Assembly: GCA_000708835.1 (NCBI GenBank)
Contig: DF237021.1
Coordinates: 1 to 64,000, forward strand
Origin: Klebsormidium nitens
Lineage: Eukaryota > Streptophyta > Klebsormidiophyceae > Klebsormidiales > Klebsormidiaceae
DNA: 64,000 bases
Reading direction: 5' to 3'
Positions 1 to 11,399 of the stretch are shown here, piece after piece. The notes beneath the pieces were generated by a model. That model had not been told where the DNA came from and did not search any database. It saw nothing but the letters and a program-made list of their open reading frames with translations. How positions within the stretch are numbered: position 1 is the stretch's first letter; each line of letters opens with the position of its first letter. The position numbers and the translations under genes are program-made.

Positions 1-720
1 CTGCTTTCAGCCCATCGCAGAACTTGGCCGAAAGCGCAGAACCTGGGCCGTTCGATGAATTTTATCCTAGCATCCGAGGGTCCAAGTTTTGCACATCGGG
101 CAAAGTTCTGCGATCGGATCGGCTCAAATCGGACTAGGTTCGGTCAAACCTGGCCGCCTGACCCGACTCTGCTTTCAGCCCAGTGATCGTGGCGAAAATA
201 AATCCTCAAATACACTAAATAGGACCTCCCAGACACTATTAATTGGCGAAAATGACACTAATGGCGAAAATCCCAGTGGCGGTTGTGGCCGGTAGGGTAT
301 CCCGGCCCCAGAATTTGCTCTACCGACCTGATTTTCTTCGTTTTCTCAGAAGAGTTATTTGACAAAGTACAAGCAGGGGTAAAACACGGGGTTCGGAGCA
401 GGGTTAAGATTCTTCAAAGCCGGTGGGAACACTCGAGCATGTAAAAACTGGCTGACGGCCTGACCATTTTCGCCAGGCCGGCGAAATCCCCTTCCCAGAC
501 ACTAAATGGCGAAAATCTGGCGAAATTCAAATTGGCGAAAATAATTAGTTTCGCCACGAACATTGTTTCGCAGAACTTGGCCGAAAGCGCAGAACCTGGG
601 CCGTTCGATGAATTTCGTCCTAGCATCCGAGGGTCCAAGTTTTGCACATCGGGCAAAGTTCTGCGATCGGCTCAAATCGGACTCGGGTCAAGCGGGCCAG
701 GTTTGACCGGATGTGCAATA
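1..720. repeat. Pair of ~115-bp direct repeats in non-coding DNA
   Basis: Bases about 17-133 and 570-690 are near-identical direct copies. Both run from GCAGAACTTGGCCGAAAGCG through a stretch ending in CAAAGTTCTGCGATCGG. Between them the motif TGGCGAAAAT recurs at about 190, 244, 262, 507 and 533, in part in inverted form (TTTCGCCA). This looks like the remains of a non-autonomous mobile element or a local segmental duplication. No convincing coding sequence is present; short ORFs across the region share the repeat and do not resemble proteins. I could not define terminal repeats or a target duplication. Confidence 0.7.
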
Positions 721-999
721 ATTGAGTACATGGGGTTGAGGCCGTGTCTATCCAACAAGCTCAGCGCATTGCAGAGAGGCGCCAACAATTCAGCTTCCAC
801 TTCAAGCAGGCGGCGTTCTCAGAGTCATGGAAGAAGAACCAGTGAGAACTTCTCGTTATTTGGCACATAAGACATTTCTTTGGCTGCCTGTTGGAATGGC
901 AGCGGCATGAGGTGCACTCAAAGTATTGTTGATTGGTTCCATTTGTAATAAGTATCACAGAAGCTGCCCCAAGATGATCCTGTCGCGTCCTGACTGCGC

Positions 1000-1870
1000 A
1001 GCACCAGTCTTTGCGAACCGGCAAGCTCTGGGATCCCACCGCAGCAGCAAATGCCCCGGTAAGCTCACTCGTCGATGCTCAACCCAACCTAAGCGCAAGG
1101 CGTCCACGCAGCAAGAGCTCGATGAAAATCCAGCTTCTAGTGTCAACATGGACAATGTTGCGGACAAGCGTGCTAGAGTTGATCTGCCAAGAGTAGAGCC
1201 GCTATCCAGGGAATGCAGTTGATCTAGCAAGCCAGCCCCCAGGGGACAATGCTGCAAATGACTTTCTGTAATGATGCAGAGGTGATGTTGCCAATGACAA
1301 TGCTGCCAACAATATGCACAAGAGCTTTGCTGCCTTCGATACTTTCTTGCCTGCTGATGAGGAGCCAGAGCGCGCTCGACTTTGAGACCTCCCGGCTGAG
1401 TTCAAGAATACCCTGAAGCTGCTAGAGATCGACTCTGTCATTTGGTCTGCGCGGCCTTGACGTATTCGCTGTTTTGGCGCTCCGGTTTGCTTAGGCATTT
1501 GCCTCATGCTCATCCCGTTTTTGTCTCCTTCAAGAGCTGTAAAAGGTACAGAGCAAGTCCAGTCATCGTACTTTCAGCACAAGATGTTGTGCGCTTGTCC
1601 GAATGTAGCTTTGTTTTGTGCATGCGATCCGGACTGGTACAAACTCCCTATCCGCTGGCAAGCTCAACCTCAGGCTTGGTTGGAGCAGGTTGCGTCGCCT
1701 CAAGATCCCAACGAGCATCCGCAAATCCCTTTCAAGTACGCATCACAGTTGTTAGCCGATCAAGCGAACAAGGTGCGGAGGTTGGCGTTGGTCCTAAAAA
1801 AGCAACTGGCAAAGGACTACGATAACATCAAGAAGGTCGTGGTAAGTGTGGCTGAAAGCTGTTCGGATTC
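1000..1870 (+). pseudogene. Degenerate coding-like fragments, possibly transposon remains
   Basis: Several short stretches read like protein but in different frames separated by stops. Examples are about 1000-1062 (AAPVFANRQALGSHRSSKC), about 1310-1440 (acidic and leucine-rich, with an in-frame stop) and about 1650-1845 (ending in a Lys/Leu-rich helix, VRRLALVLKKQLAKDYDNIK). No start, splice sites or continuous frame link them. They lie just upstream of the KDZ-like fragment at 2333-2813, so they may belong to the same dead element. The family is not recognised. Confidence 0.3.
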
Positions 1871-2332
1871 TTAGTGTAAGATTGCTTCTACCGGCTGAGC
1901 GTTAGATGCCACATTTGCAAAGAGTTACTTGATTTGTCCGCTAGTAATGTGCGGCCCTCGAGTTACTTCCTGCCAGGGCCTGCATTGTGCTTTCAAGTTT
2001 CTGTGTATTCGATATGTAAGTCAAATCCCGGAAATAATCTGCTCAATCTGTTTCTCCTTTCGAAGGCGCCACATTTGCCAGAAGACGTTGCGTTTTGATT
2101 GTGCCTGCACGTCACTGTGAACTTTCTTCCTCGGTAGAGTAGAGTTCTGGCTCGTACTGTTAGAGACTTGACCCGCTAGACTCTGGCATTTCATTGTAAT
2201 GTTGCTCTGAGGAAAAAAGTGGTTGATTTGCCCATGGAAACCTTTCAAAAGCAAACTTATACATGTCGCACTGCGCAACTCGCTCGCGCTTATAAGTCTC
2301 GCCCTAGATTGACACCTTCCTCAACTTCTCCT

Positions 2333-2813
2333 TGACAATCTTGTGGTCAGGTAACTGTACATACAGCGCTCAGCCTGCCCGTTGGCGACAGCAAGCGCTT
2401 CGGCAACCGGCCGATGTACGCACGCGCAACAAAGGACTTCCACAAGCGCCCGTGGTTCAGCAACGTGGCCGTGCAAGGCGAGGACCCGGGTCAGCCGCCG
2501 GTCGACCTGTACGCCCGCGTGCGGATGTTCCTCAGCTTCTGGGCTGTGAACCCGGAGACGAGGGCCCGGACGCGCCGCGAGGTGGCGCTCATGCGCTACT
2601 ACAAGGAGTTGGGCAGCCGTGACGTCACCAACTAAGTGCAAGCAGCTGTGCTGTGCTGCGGGGGGACAGGCCCGAGTGCGAGCTCAAGCTGGTCGACACC
2701 GCCAACATCCTCCGGGTGGTGCACATCGTCCCCAAGTTCAACATGAAGGGCATCCACTACCTGAACCGGTTCCTCTTCCACTACCGGGCCACTACTCGTA
2801 GGGCGATCCTTCA
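2333..2813 (+). pseudogene. Fragment of KDZ-type (Kyakuja-Dileera-Zisupton) transposase, C-terminal part
   Basis: Two adjacent GC-rich segments in different frames look like the end of the large transposases of the KDZ superfamily. The first, about 2400-2635, contains the FHKRPWFSNVAV stretch followed by VRMFLSFWA and ALMRYYKELG. The second, about 2655-2813, contains LVDTANILRVVHIVPKFN then HYLNRFLFHYRA. KDZ proteins end with a beta-rich module giving a similar 'RPW..V / YYE / V..I.R..HIVP.F' pattern. The frames are broken around 2636-2655 by a stop and a shift. The second ends at a donor-like CAG|GTTAGT. The catalytic D-D-E part is not visible. The family call rests on remembered family features. 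Confidence 0.45.
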
Positions 2814-3776
2814 GGTTAGTTGGAGGCCCGTTGCTTTCGAAATCTCTGTTGCTTAGTATCCGGATATGTGGGAGTCGGTCAAGATCAAAATTCCCGTTTT
2901 CTGCTGATCTTGGCCTTTCCCTTTTCAACGTCGAAGATAATCAGGGCGGCGGCGGCGGCGGCGACATCAGCTGAATATAGTGAAGCCAACTTGAGAAGGG
3001 ATCCGACAGCACACCCATGCAAAGGTTTCAACTTTTTAGGACACGAAAACGTTGAGCTTCGCACAATGCCGTCACCTTCAGGGGCCTCTCCTTGGCATTC
3101 GATTCGTTACCACTACTGGGCTTAGATTCGCGCCCATGGTCTCAAATATGAAATTGTCATTGAAGACTGACTTGGTGCGGTTGTCGAACGTGTGCGACTT
3201 TGCTGAAGTCATCATTCCTCCTCCTCCGTCAGATCTGGACGTTACCGGATGCAGCGCACGCGGACGGTCCTGGGTGCTGACGTCAGATTGACGAGATCTG
3301 AGGCCGCGGCCGTCTGCATGCTAGGTAATGACTCGGTAAGGCAGCCACTCCCAAACGTGATCGACTAACTTCCTTTTCTTCCAGTTTTGGGGCTTGTCAA
3401 TGTGTCTGACCCATCTTGCAGTGGTCATGAGTTACCTGGCGTGTCATAGCCAGAAGTCAATCCCTGGGTCTTAAAAGCGCTTATTAGATGGTGCATTAAA
3501 GCCTCTTCTTTAATGACCTGGACTTCTCATCTTGGTTGTCTCCAATCGTTAGCTTGCTCCAACCGAGTTCAAACCGAGTCGCTCTACGTCTCCAGACTGC
3601 TGACGTCACGCTTTCATAGTTTGTTTGGACGAAGGACGTCAACTTGGATCTGTGCACGGGGGTCAAGTTCACCAATGGAAGCCCTCTCTCTGACCGAAAG
3701 GGTGGGATGACATGATCGATATGCTCACGTTCTGCTTCTCTGCTCTGAATCGGAGCTGATAAGGTTCGTTTTGCAG

Positions 3777-5606
3777 CGTGTTGCACGACGCAAGAGAGGG
3801 CTTCGTGAGGGACGCTTCTACGTCGTGGGTCAAGGCCGAGCCGCTCATCAGCACGGTCGTTCCAGCAGTAGCACGAATGCATGTAAGGCGGTTCCGTTCG
3901 ACGTTGTCCTTCTTGTCTTACTTCTGAACCTGATTCGCACGCTCCTTAGGTCTGCCTCTGTTTCTCGACAACCTTCCTGTCTGTTCAGGGCTGCGTTTTC
4001 ATCGGACCAATTGCGTTGTGGTTTCACAATGCTCTGGATCATGCTTGAATCCCTGAGGAAAAAACGAGCTTAGAGTGCGGACGCGCTGCAGGCAACGCTC
4101 GCGGAGCTCGAGTGTGTGCTCAAGGTGCTGAGCGACGAGCTGCAGTTGGTGCGGGACACGTGGCAGACCAGGGACATGAGCGACGCGGCAGCAGAGAAAG
4201 AGCGCGTAGAGCTGCGGCGCACGCTGCGACACCAGAAAGCGCAGGTGACAAATTATTGCAGGACGTAACGTCCGCGATTTCCGGTTCTCATTGAAAGCTT
4301 GTCGAACGTCCCTCTATAGGGTAAATAGCCTGATCAAGATGCATCCATTGAAAGAAGGCCCTCAGGACAAGCTGCCGCAATCCTCTGGAATCGTGGGTTT
4401 CTTGTTTGATGTGGTCTGATGGCCGTTGTTGAGTCGGTACTCAGCCTCTTGTGCCAAGTTTTAAGACTGTGCGCGCGATTAGATCCTGGACAAATTGGTC
4501 GCGAGGTCAATTTATCAACATTCAGAAGGACAACTCGCCAAAAAACGGCTCCGACCATGTTTGAGACCGTTTGTCATCCAATCTGTATCCTCAGCCGCTG
4601 TGGGCGGAACAGCGGACGTACGGTGACTGGGAGGCGCTTGCGAGTGACGACCTCTCTAAGCTGGTACCGAGTGTGGGACCGCATCTGGCCGTGTGCTCCA
4701 ACGAGTGGAATGCTCGTAAGTCACCATCTCGATCCGTGAGAGGTATTTATCGTGCACCTCTGTGATTGGTTTTGGTCTTATCGCTGGCTGCTTACGAGTC
4801 TGCTCTTATTTGCTCTGTCGTACCCGTGTCCTTGGGTCCTTGAGAGCGCTGACTATGTATGCAATGGAATTTGTTCCTTTGTAAAACTCTTGAAGCGGAC
4901 ACCTGGATTGTCTTTTTTTGATTCGCTGTTGTAACTCAATCCCGCTGAAAATTCGAGTCGTTGGTTACTTCCAGACTGGTGATGTCACTCTTGGCGCCTT
5001 CCCTGAGGCGAGCATGACGTTAAGGATCTGTGCACTGAGATCAAACTACCATTCAAACTTCGTCTTTTGACCGATACTGTAGACAGAAGGATTGACTGAC
5101 AAGCCCCCATTCTGCTGCCTCAGTGCAAAATAAACCTTATGATACTGTCTTTGCAGTCGGTCAGAGTTGGTTTGCGTCTTCCTGGCAATCGCACGGTTGC
5201 TTCCACGTCGGGTCAGGGTCGCGCCGCTCGTCAACATTGCTGGGACGGCCGTGACACCGATGCACGTGAGGCAGTCTCGTCTGGGGGAGTTATTCTAATT
5301 GTTTCTGGCCCATGCGCTTATCTAATCGACTCGATTTCCGAGTAGCCTTCTGTTGATCTCATGTTGTGTGCTGGAAGGCTGTGTCTTGCAACATCGATTT
5401 TAGTCCGTAATTTCGACGGGTTGAAACCCTCACGACTGTCTGCATACAAAAACCACTGATCCGCGGAGCACTTATAACTGCCTCTTAACTCCTGCTCAGG
5501 ATTCCGGTTCGAGAGGCTGGACTACCTGGTGTTGGACGCCATCAACGAGCGTTCGAAATTGCAGCTGTTCATCCCGGTAGCTGCATCGTTCGGCAGGGCG
5601 GCCCAG
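3777..5606 (+). CDS. Partial multi-exon gene of unknown function with a coiled-coil segment
   Basis: Four exons with good splice sites join in phase: 3777-3882, 4074-4244, 4595-4715 and 5500-5606. The predicted piece is about 168 residues. Exon 2 is a heptad-rich amphipathic helix (LQATLAELECVLKVLSDELQ then AAAEKERVELRRTLRHQKAQ), so a coiled coil is likely. Exon 4 reads FRFERLDYLVLDAINERSKL and ends GRAAQ before GTACGA. No family is recognised. I could not find a first exon with a start codon or a last exon with a stop, so the ends are open and the gene may be broken or transposon-derived. The intron between exons 3 and 4 holds a diverged copy of exon 1 and its upstream region (4968-5271). 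Confidence 0.4.
4968..5271 (+). repeat. Diverged duplicate of 3588-3882, including a ghost copy of an exon
   Basis: This stretch aligns with 3588-3882. Both have a CTTCCAGACTG / CTCCAGACTG start, TGATGTCAC / TGACGTCAC, GGATCTGTGCAC, a TTTGCAG acceptor, and a block GCTTCNACGTCG ... CCGCTC. Both end at GATGCACGTGAG / AATGCATGTAAG, which is a donor site. The downstream copy has lost one base at ACGTCG(T)GGGTCA, so its frame no longer matches the exon at 3777-3882. It sits inside an intron and keeps both AG and GT borders. I read it as an old tandem duplication that has decayed. Confidence 0.7.
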
Positions 5607-8600
5607 GTACGATTCACCATTGGCCCTGATTTGACCTGACGTCAGCAAAGAGGGGAAGAAGTTGTGTTTGATGTTGTTCGCAACCTCACTTTTGCTCTTG
5701 ATTCTCTGTCCTGCCTAATTTTTCAGTCTTCAAAAGGGGTATTTATTGCATGGCCGGCTGATTGCAGACCCGAAAGACCCTAACGGTTCCCCCATTGTTG
5801 GTCCCATCTCATTGCTAGACATACTCGTAGTGAAATGGACGCAACGATAGCACCGTAGAAACAAGTAGAATCGTCGAAGTTTTTTGATGTCGGAGAATGC
5901 TGTGCAGGGCGCTAAGCATATTGAGATTGTGACTCGTATGATTGACGCTTGATCGTTTTGAGTGGGAGCTGGTCTTTTTTGCGGTTTCTCCAGCTTCGTC
6001 TGCAATTGCGCTCTACAGTATTGCGGCGTTCGTCGAAATGTGTTCCACGGGCACGTCCCTTAAAGGCGTAGTTTGCGCTAGCTCTGATCTAGTCGCCCTT
6101 TCAAGTAGCTCGACTGATGCCACGTGTCGCTCTTGTTGTGGCTCAGCGTTCCACATGCTGTTCATTACTCGGGGCACGCTCTCGAGCATTGAGTCCAAGC
6201 GTTGCCAGTCCAACACGCTGGTCAATTCCGTCACGCTGCCACCAGGAGATTTCGTTTGACCTGGTGTCTGAACCCCAGGTAGGCGCCGCTCGTTTGCTGA
6301 CATCACTTTCTGGTTCCATGAGTCCGTCCGAGCCTGGCTGTTTGCTTCTTACAATGGTCATAACATCTGTTCAGAGCCAAGAGGCTTCGTTACTCTGTTC
6401 AACTTGGGCTATGGCACGCCCACGCTGGCTAGGGCTCGATCAATTCGTTCAGCTTTTCTTCTAGGTTGCTGGGTAGTCTTGCGAAAATCGCGTTTGAAGT
6501 GAGAAAGAGTCGAGTTCGACAAGCCTAATCCATCCTATACAAATCTTGTCGAACGAGAAAGCGCATCACCAAACAACTCGCTTCGATTCGGCTTTGCAAG
6601 AGATCTGAAGTCCTTTTTGAAACTGCCAATTTGCCCTCAATCTGCATTCGCCTCGACAGAATCAATCCGAACACTTTCCTTGATGAGAGTGTTTGGTGAT
6701 TCGACTTGCTCAACGTCCTCGCGCTGATGAAGTCGTTCGCTGACAGCCCTTACTTGTCTCGCAGGTCACGTGTTGAAGCTCGGCCGCACTGCCGCCCGAC
6801 CGTGTTGCTGTCAACTTGCCGTTGATCACTCCCACTCCCGATGAATCAGTCTTAGTTGCCAAGTTTTTCATGGCTCTTGACCGTACCGTCTCAAATACGA
6901 ACGTTGTACGTTGTATTACAATTGCTTGTTGCTATCTATGGAGTTCTTGAGAAGATTCCGCATGATGCAAGCATGGTTGATTGTGAATTGGGCACGTACA
7001 TGGATAATCAAGCACTATGTGGTCATAATATTATTTCTGTGCACCTGGCACATCCGTATGGAATCCAAACGGTCTCCATGCGACGCCCATGATGGATTCC
7101 ACATGGCAATCGTTGTCACTTTCATACGGAATCCAGCGCGTCTTTTCATATGGATCTTGCATCGGCCCCACTTACAACCGGGTCCCGTATCGAGTCCAAG
7201 GTTCGGAACCCATATGAATTAAACCTGCACACATTCGGACTCCATACGGCAACCACGTGGGCGCCACGCGTGGACCGGTACATTGGACTCCATACGGGAG
7301 TCTCACTGAGTCGCACATGGATCTCCCTTGGAACCCACACAGGGCCCAAGGGGGGGCAGGTTTGTGATGCCGTGCTGACCCGGAAAGACTCACTAAATAA
7401 AATGCATGACTTTCACAAAGTCCACAAAAGCTGGCATATTGTAAGATTTTGGTTGGATGTCAAACAACAACCATGCATATTGTCGGGTTTGCATCATTGG
7501 ACACGTAACCATGTCAGATTGAGCACAAGTGCAGAAAGAAGGTGCATTAATTAATGTTGAACGATGTGGCCAGATTGAACTGCATTCTTTGATGAAGGGC
7601 ATTATCGGCCAAAACCATAACCAAACAATAACCTTCCACTACAACCACTGACAGTCTGGCCACTAACAGTTTACGCACTTAACACGCCCCATGCCTCTTC
7701 TGAGCACAGGCCCCCGTAAGAAGATGTACACTCCAGCTTCGTACTCACAACTAGAACAGAGCAGACGTTAGATTTACTAGTAGGGGAGACTAGACCACAC
7801 CAAAGGGCTCCACATTACCCTGATCAGGTCAAAACCACGCTTTAATGGTAAAACAGCCCTACTTAGAGACTAGGATTGACCACAACCAAATCACCACTAG
7901 GAGGTCGACTACCCAGATCAGTGGTCCATAAGTATCCAGCGGATTATCCCATAAAGGTTGCTCCTCTGATTGCGCTTTCGTGTAGCTGTTTGTCGAGAGG
8001 CGTACTGCCTTCCCAGGCGCCTGAGCAAGGGACAATGCCAGGATACTGTTCAAAGTATGCTCGACAATACCGCTAGCAGTGGACTTTCAGTTGTCTTTCT
8101 TGTTGGATACTTAATCCTCAGCAGATAGCGAGTCAAGAGGGAAGAGAGCGGAGTACGTTGTGACCATTGCGATAGCGAGACCCATCTCAGGCAGGCTCTC
8201 AAAGTAAAAGGTGCAAAAAAGCTCTTTAACTTTTCAAACAGGTCTTGAAACAACTTTCGCAAAACATTTTGAACACGCGAATGTTCTGACTTACTTTAAG
8301 AGGGCTCCTTGGAGTTTTTGCTTGCATCTTGTGCTTCAACCTTGTTTTGAAAGGTTTTGACGCTGTCGCGGCCAGATAAGGGATGCTTTTCTGCGAGCAA
8401 TGAGGTAAAGCCCGATTGGTTGCCCAGACGCACACTGTAACAGCTTTGGCTGCTGGCAGCAATGCTTGATAAAGAGCATTTTCCAAGCGCCTGCATCCGA
8501 ATTGTTGTGTTATAGGGAGTTTTTGAAGGTCCATATCTCTTTTCCGTCAGTTGAAATTTTGCAATTTCAACCCTGATTCAGATTTGAGCAGACTCTATCT

Positions 8601-9666
8601 GCTAAAATTCACCCCCAATTAAGACACCGGATTACTGCACCATCTTGCAGCCAGGGCTGAAACTTATTTTTGCTGACACTGATCTTTTAATAAGGACTGT
8701 ACTGTTTACATGTGCTGCACCTATTATAGTCCCCAGTCCATGCATGCCTGACTTTCAGATGTAAGTGATCAATCATTGCAGCAAAGGGTTTCTCTACCAA
8801 ACTCATCAGCGTTCTCAGAAGCGCTGCCACTACAGCAGCTACACCCATCAATTTTGCAGCAAATGCGCCCCATAAAGAAAACCAAACTCCTCCCTTACGC
8901 GTCGGACGCAAGGCACCTTCTGCACCCCAGGTGAACCCTCCTTTCGCTCAAACGCTACCCCAGCAACGACAGGCAGCGGCTTCACCTTCGCTGCAAGAGA
9001 CATGCTTCTTATCGCTTGTGTCGCTGAAGTTGCTGCTAATATTAGGACTAGAAAAGTGCACCACCTTTGGTGCACCAGTGGACCCAGGAGCCACAAGGAA
9101 ACACTAGAATTCAAAAGCTGTGGCTTGCAAGGTAGATTGATCTACAAGCTCGTGCAACAGAGGAGGACTTGCACATCTTGCATGAAGCAGGTACTCAGCC
9201 GCAGCGCGCACGCCTGTGTCATTTGTGAAGCTCAAGCTGTGCTCAAATATTGAAACTTTAAAATACTTTAAAACTATTTAAAAGCTCCTCAGGCTCAAGG
9301 GTGAAGCCTGCGGGCAAGTGCCGAAGGTCACCATGTTCGGCGGCAGTTTGCGAGTTGCGTGTCATTAGCCGGGATATGTCACGAACCTTTGACAGCAAAT
9401 CGCAGCGACCATAGACAGCTGATAGAGCCACAGTGGTCGCTGCCATTCTTATTGCGTGACAGGGTGACTCTGACACTAGTACGTCGGTGAGTGCACGATG
9501 AAGCAGGGGAAAATCGGAAAAGGCGCTTGGCGCTGGCAGTACTACTAACTAGTAGTAGTGCCACCACCTCAGATTCTCACGAGGGATCTCGAGTCTCGAC
9601 AGCTCTTTTCAGCGGCAGGCTGTCAGCCTCGGATTCAATAGCTGCTTGTACCCTATGGCTTGAGTG
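5607..9666. other. Gene-poor region without an assignable gene
   Basis: About 4 kb with no coding region I can support. An open frame at 5942-6259 (+) reads 105 codons, with no ATG in good context and no recognisable domain. Around 6140-6320 there is weak coding-like composition. Degenerate CCATACGGANTCC-like repeats occupy 7040-7330 (listed separately). From 7600 to 9660 the sequence is mixed, with many stops in all frames; several Gln/Leu-rich short ORFs on the minus strand do not resemble proteins. No RNA gene was recognised. Confidence 0.5.
7040..7330. repeat. Cluster of degenerate CCGTATGGAATCC-like direct and inverted motifs
   Basis: The motif (C)CGTATGGAATCCA, or its reverse GGACTCCATACGG, recurs at about 7053, 7104 (partial), 7134, 7150, 7186 (CCGTATCGAGTCC), 7210, 7240, 7284 and 7320, at intervals of roughly 30-50 bp. 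Copies are diverged, and orientation alternates between TATGGA and TCCATA. The cluster could be a worn satellite or the inside of a foldback element. No flanking target duplication was found. Confidence 0.55.
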
Positions 9667-9674
9667 TTCGAGAT

Positions 9675-10229
9675 CAGTGTTTCCCCTAACTTTTTCAATT
9701 GGCGGCCCCAGGGCCCCCTGGGCCCGCTCTTCGGGGGCCCGGTGGGCCCCCTCAGCCTTTCCAACGGGGGCCCAAGGGCCCCCTCGCACCCCTGATCGGA
9801 GGCCCGAAATCGATCCACCTGAAACTGCCCCCCATAAAAGCCCCAGGGGAAATAGACAATATTTCACCGTAACCAGGGGGCTCAAAGCCCATCTCGCTTC
9901 CCAGTTCCCACGCAGCACCCCCCCGAGTTGGTGATTTGAAGCAATATATGTTCATATATCTGCTCTTTTTACAACAAGGAATGAAGGAATGCCGTATAAT
10001 GTGTATAATTTTGTACATATGATTAGATAAATTTGCAAACTTGGGCCCCCTCACATTGAAGTATGGGGGCCAACGGGCCCCTCAACGAACCCCTTTGGGG
10101 GCCCGACGGGCCCCCTGGTCTCGGGCATTCAATGGGGGCCCGTTGGGCCCCCAAGCCCCTCCTATTGGGGGACGATATTGGCCATTACGGGCGATAATGG
10201 CTGGTGGCGGGCCCCCAGTGGAAACACTG
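9675..10229. mobile_element. Non-autonomous hAT-like element with 8-bp target-site duplication
   Basis: The element begins CAGTGTTTCC at 9675 and ends GGAAACACTG at 10229, a perfect 10-bp terminal inverted repeat. It is flanked on both sides by TTCGAGAT (9667-9674 and 10230-10237), a perfect 8-bp direct repeat. An 8-bp duplication with CA-G...C-TG ends is typical of the hAT superfamily. The 555-bp interior has no transposase. Both ends are unusually rich in the palindrome GGGGCCC/GGGCCCC (9700-9785 and 10050-10165). The middle (9940-10040) is AT-rich. Intact ends and an intact duplication point to fairly recent insertion. Confidence 0.88.
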
Positions 10230-10563
10230 TTCGAGATGTTGCTTCGTGAGGGAATGAATGTCTGATCAGATGTCACCTAAAACAGCAAGACATCTAGACA
10301 TGAGCTTCGTTTCGCTGGATTCAAGTGAGATTCGGGAAAAAGAGGCAAAAGGAAATGGAAGGGGGAATGGGGGAAGAAACTGAAGAAGCCAGACAGTGCC
10401 GCTGCTTCTGTCATTCTGTGGTTCTTCGCCCTTCATGTAGTGGGCCTACTCATTTTCACCAATGGGTTCCTCCTCACCAGAGTTGAGCGTAGGATGTACA
10501 GCGGCTGTGAAAACTTTCCCACTCATCACCACTCCAATAGTCCAAGAGTCCAATCTGTAACGG

Positions 10564-11030
10564 TTCGGAGGTCCGAGTGCTCTACCGTCGAGCTACGACC
10601 CAAAAAGTTGATACACTTTNNNNNNNNNNNNNNNNNNNNNNNNNNNNNNNNNNNNNNNNNNNNNNNNNNNNNNNNNNNNNNNNNNNNNNNNNNNNNNNNN
10701 NNNNNNNNNNNNNNNNNNNNNNNNNNNNNNNNNNNNNNNNNNNNNNNNNNNNNNNNNNNNNNNNNNNNNNNNNNNNNNNNNNNNNNNNNNNNNNNNNNNN
10801 NNNNNNNNNNNNNNNNNNNNNNNNNNNNNNNNNNNNNNNNNNNNNNNNNNNNNNNNNNNNNNNNNNNNNNNNNNNNNNNNNNNNNNNNNNNNNNNNNNNN
10901 NNNNNNNNNNNNNNNNNNNNNNNNNNNNNNNNNNNNNNNNNNNNNNNNNNNNNNNNNNNNNNNNNNNNNNNNNNTTCGGAGGTCCGAGTGCTCTACCGTC
11001 GAGCTACGACCCAAAAAGTTGATACACTTT
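10564..11030. other. Assembly gap flanked by identical 56-bp sequences
   Basis: Bases 10620-10974 are 355 Ns. The 56 bases before the gap (10564-10619) and after it (10975-11030) are identical, from TTCGGAGGTCCGAGTG to GTTGATACACTTT. Either the gap replaces a tandem repeat, or two contig ends overlap and the gap is artificial. On the minus strand the 56-mer contains TAGCTCGACGGTAGAGC, which looks like a tRNA D-arm / pol III A-box. No matching T-arm (B-box) follows within the visible sequence, so no tRNA is called. Confidence 0.9.
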
Positions 11031-11034
11031 GGGT

Positions 11035-11216
11035 CGAGCCTAGGTATATATGGAGTACTTCAACTCAGCACTTTGACTCGGACCGGCCGTATTCACGCGG
11101 CACTCCGGCTAGGCCTCGGAATCCACCGAGTACTTCGCCCAGCCTGGGGTATAGTACCGCATGTAACGCTTGAGCTAGGCCCCAGAGTCCACTGAGTACT
11201 TCGCCTAGGCCCAATT
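11035..11216. repeat. Short degenerate tandem repeat, ~69-bp unit
   Basis: The phrase CTAGGCCNCNGANTCCACNGAGTACTTCGCC appears at about 11109-11139 and again at about 11177-11207. A weaker copy (CCTAGGTATATATGGAGTACTTC) lies near 11039-11061. Spacing of the two clear copies is about 69 bp. Nothing codes here. It may be the continuation of whatever repeat broke the assembly at 10620-10974. Confidence 0.6.
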
Positions 11217-11399
11217 GTTACACAATCAGCACACCTCTGAAGAGACTTGTGCAGCTTTGCGAAAGACTTTCAAGACTTTGGCCATGAAAACCCCAATGCT
11301 GCATTGAGCAAGTCAAGAGGTGGATTCGATGACACAATCAAAGGACGATCGCAGAAAGTTCACAGCCAATCAGGATGCTGGTCTACGCCAAAAGTCTAG

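Noticed and set aside
10564-10619. tRNA gene on the minus strand
   Set aside because: A D-arm-like segment is present but the anticodon stem does not pair properly and no T-arm follows.
10440-11195. Open frames of 162-251 codons spanning the N run
   Set aside because: The frames are open only because Ns contain no stops.
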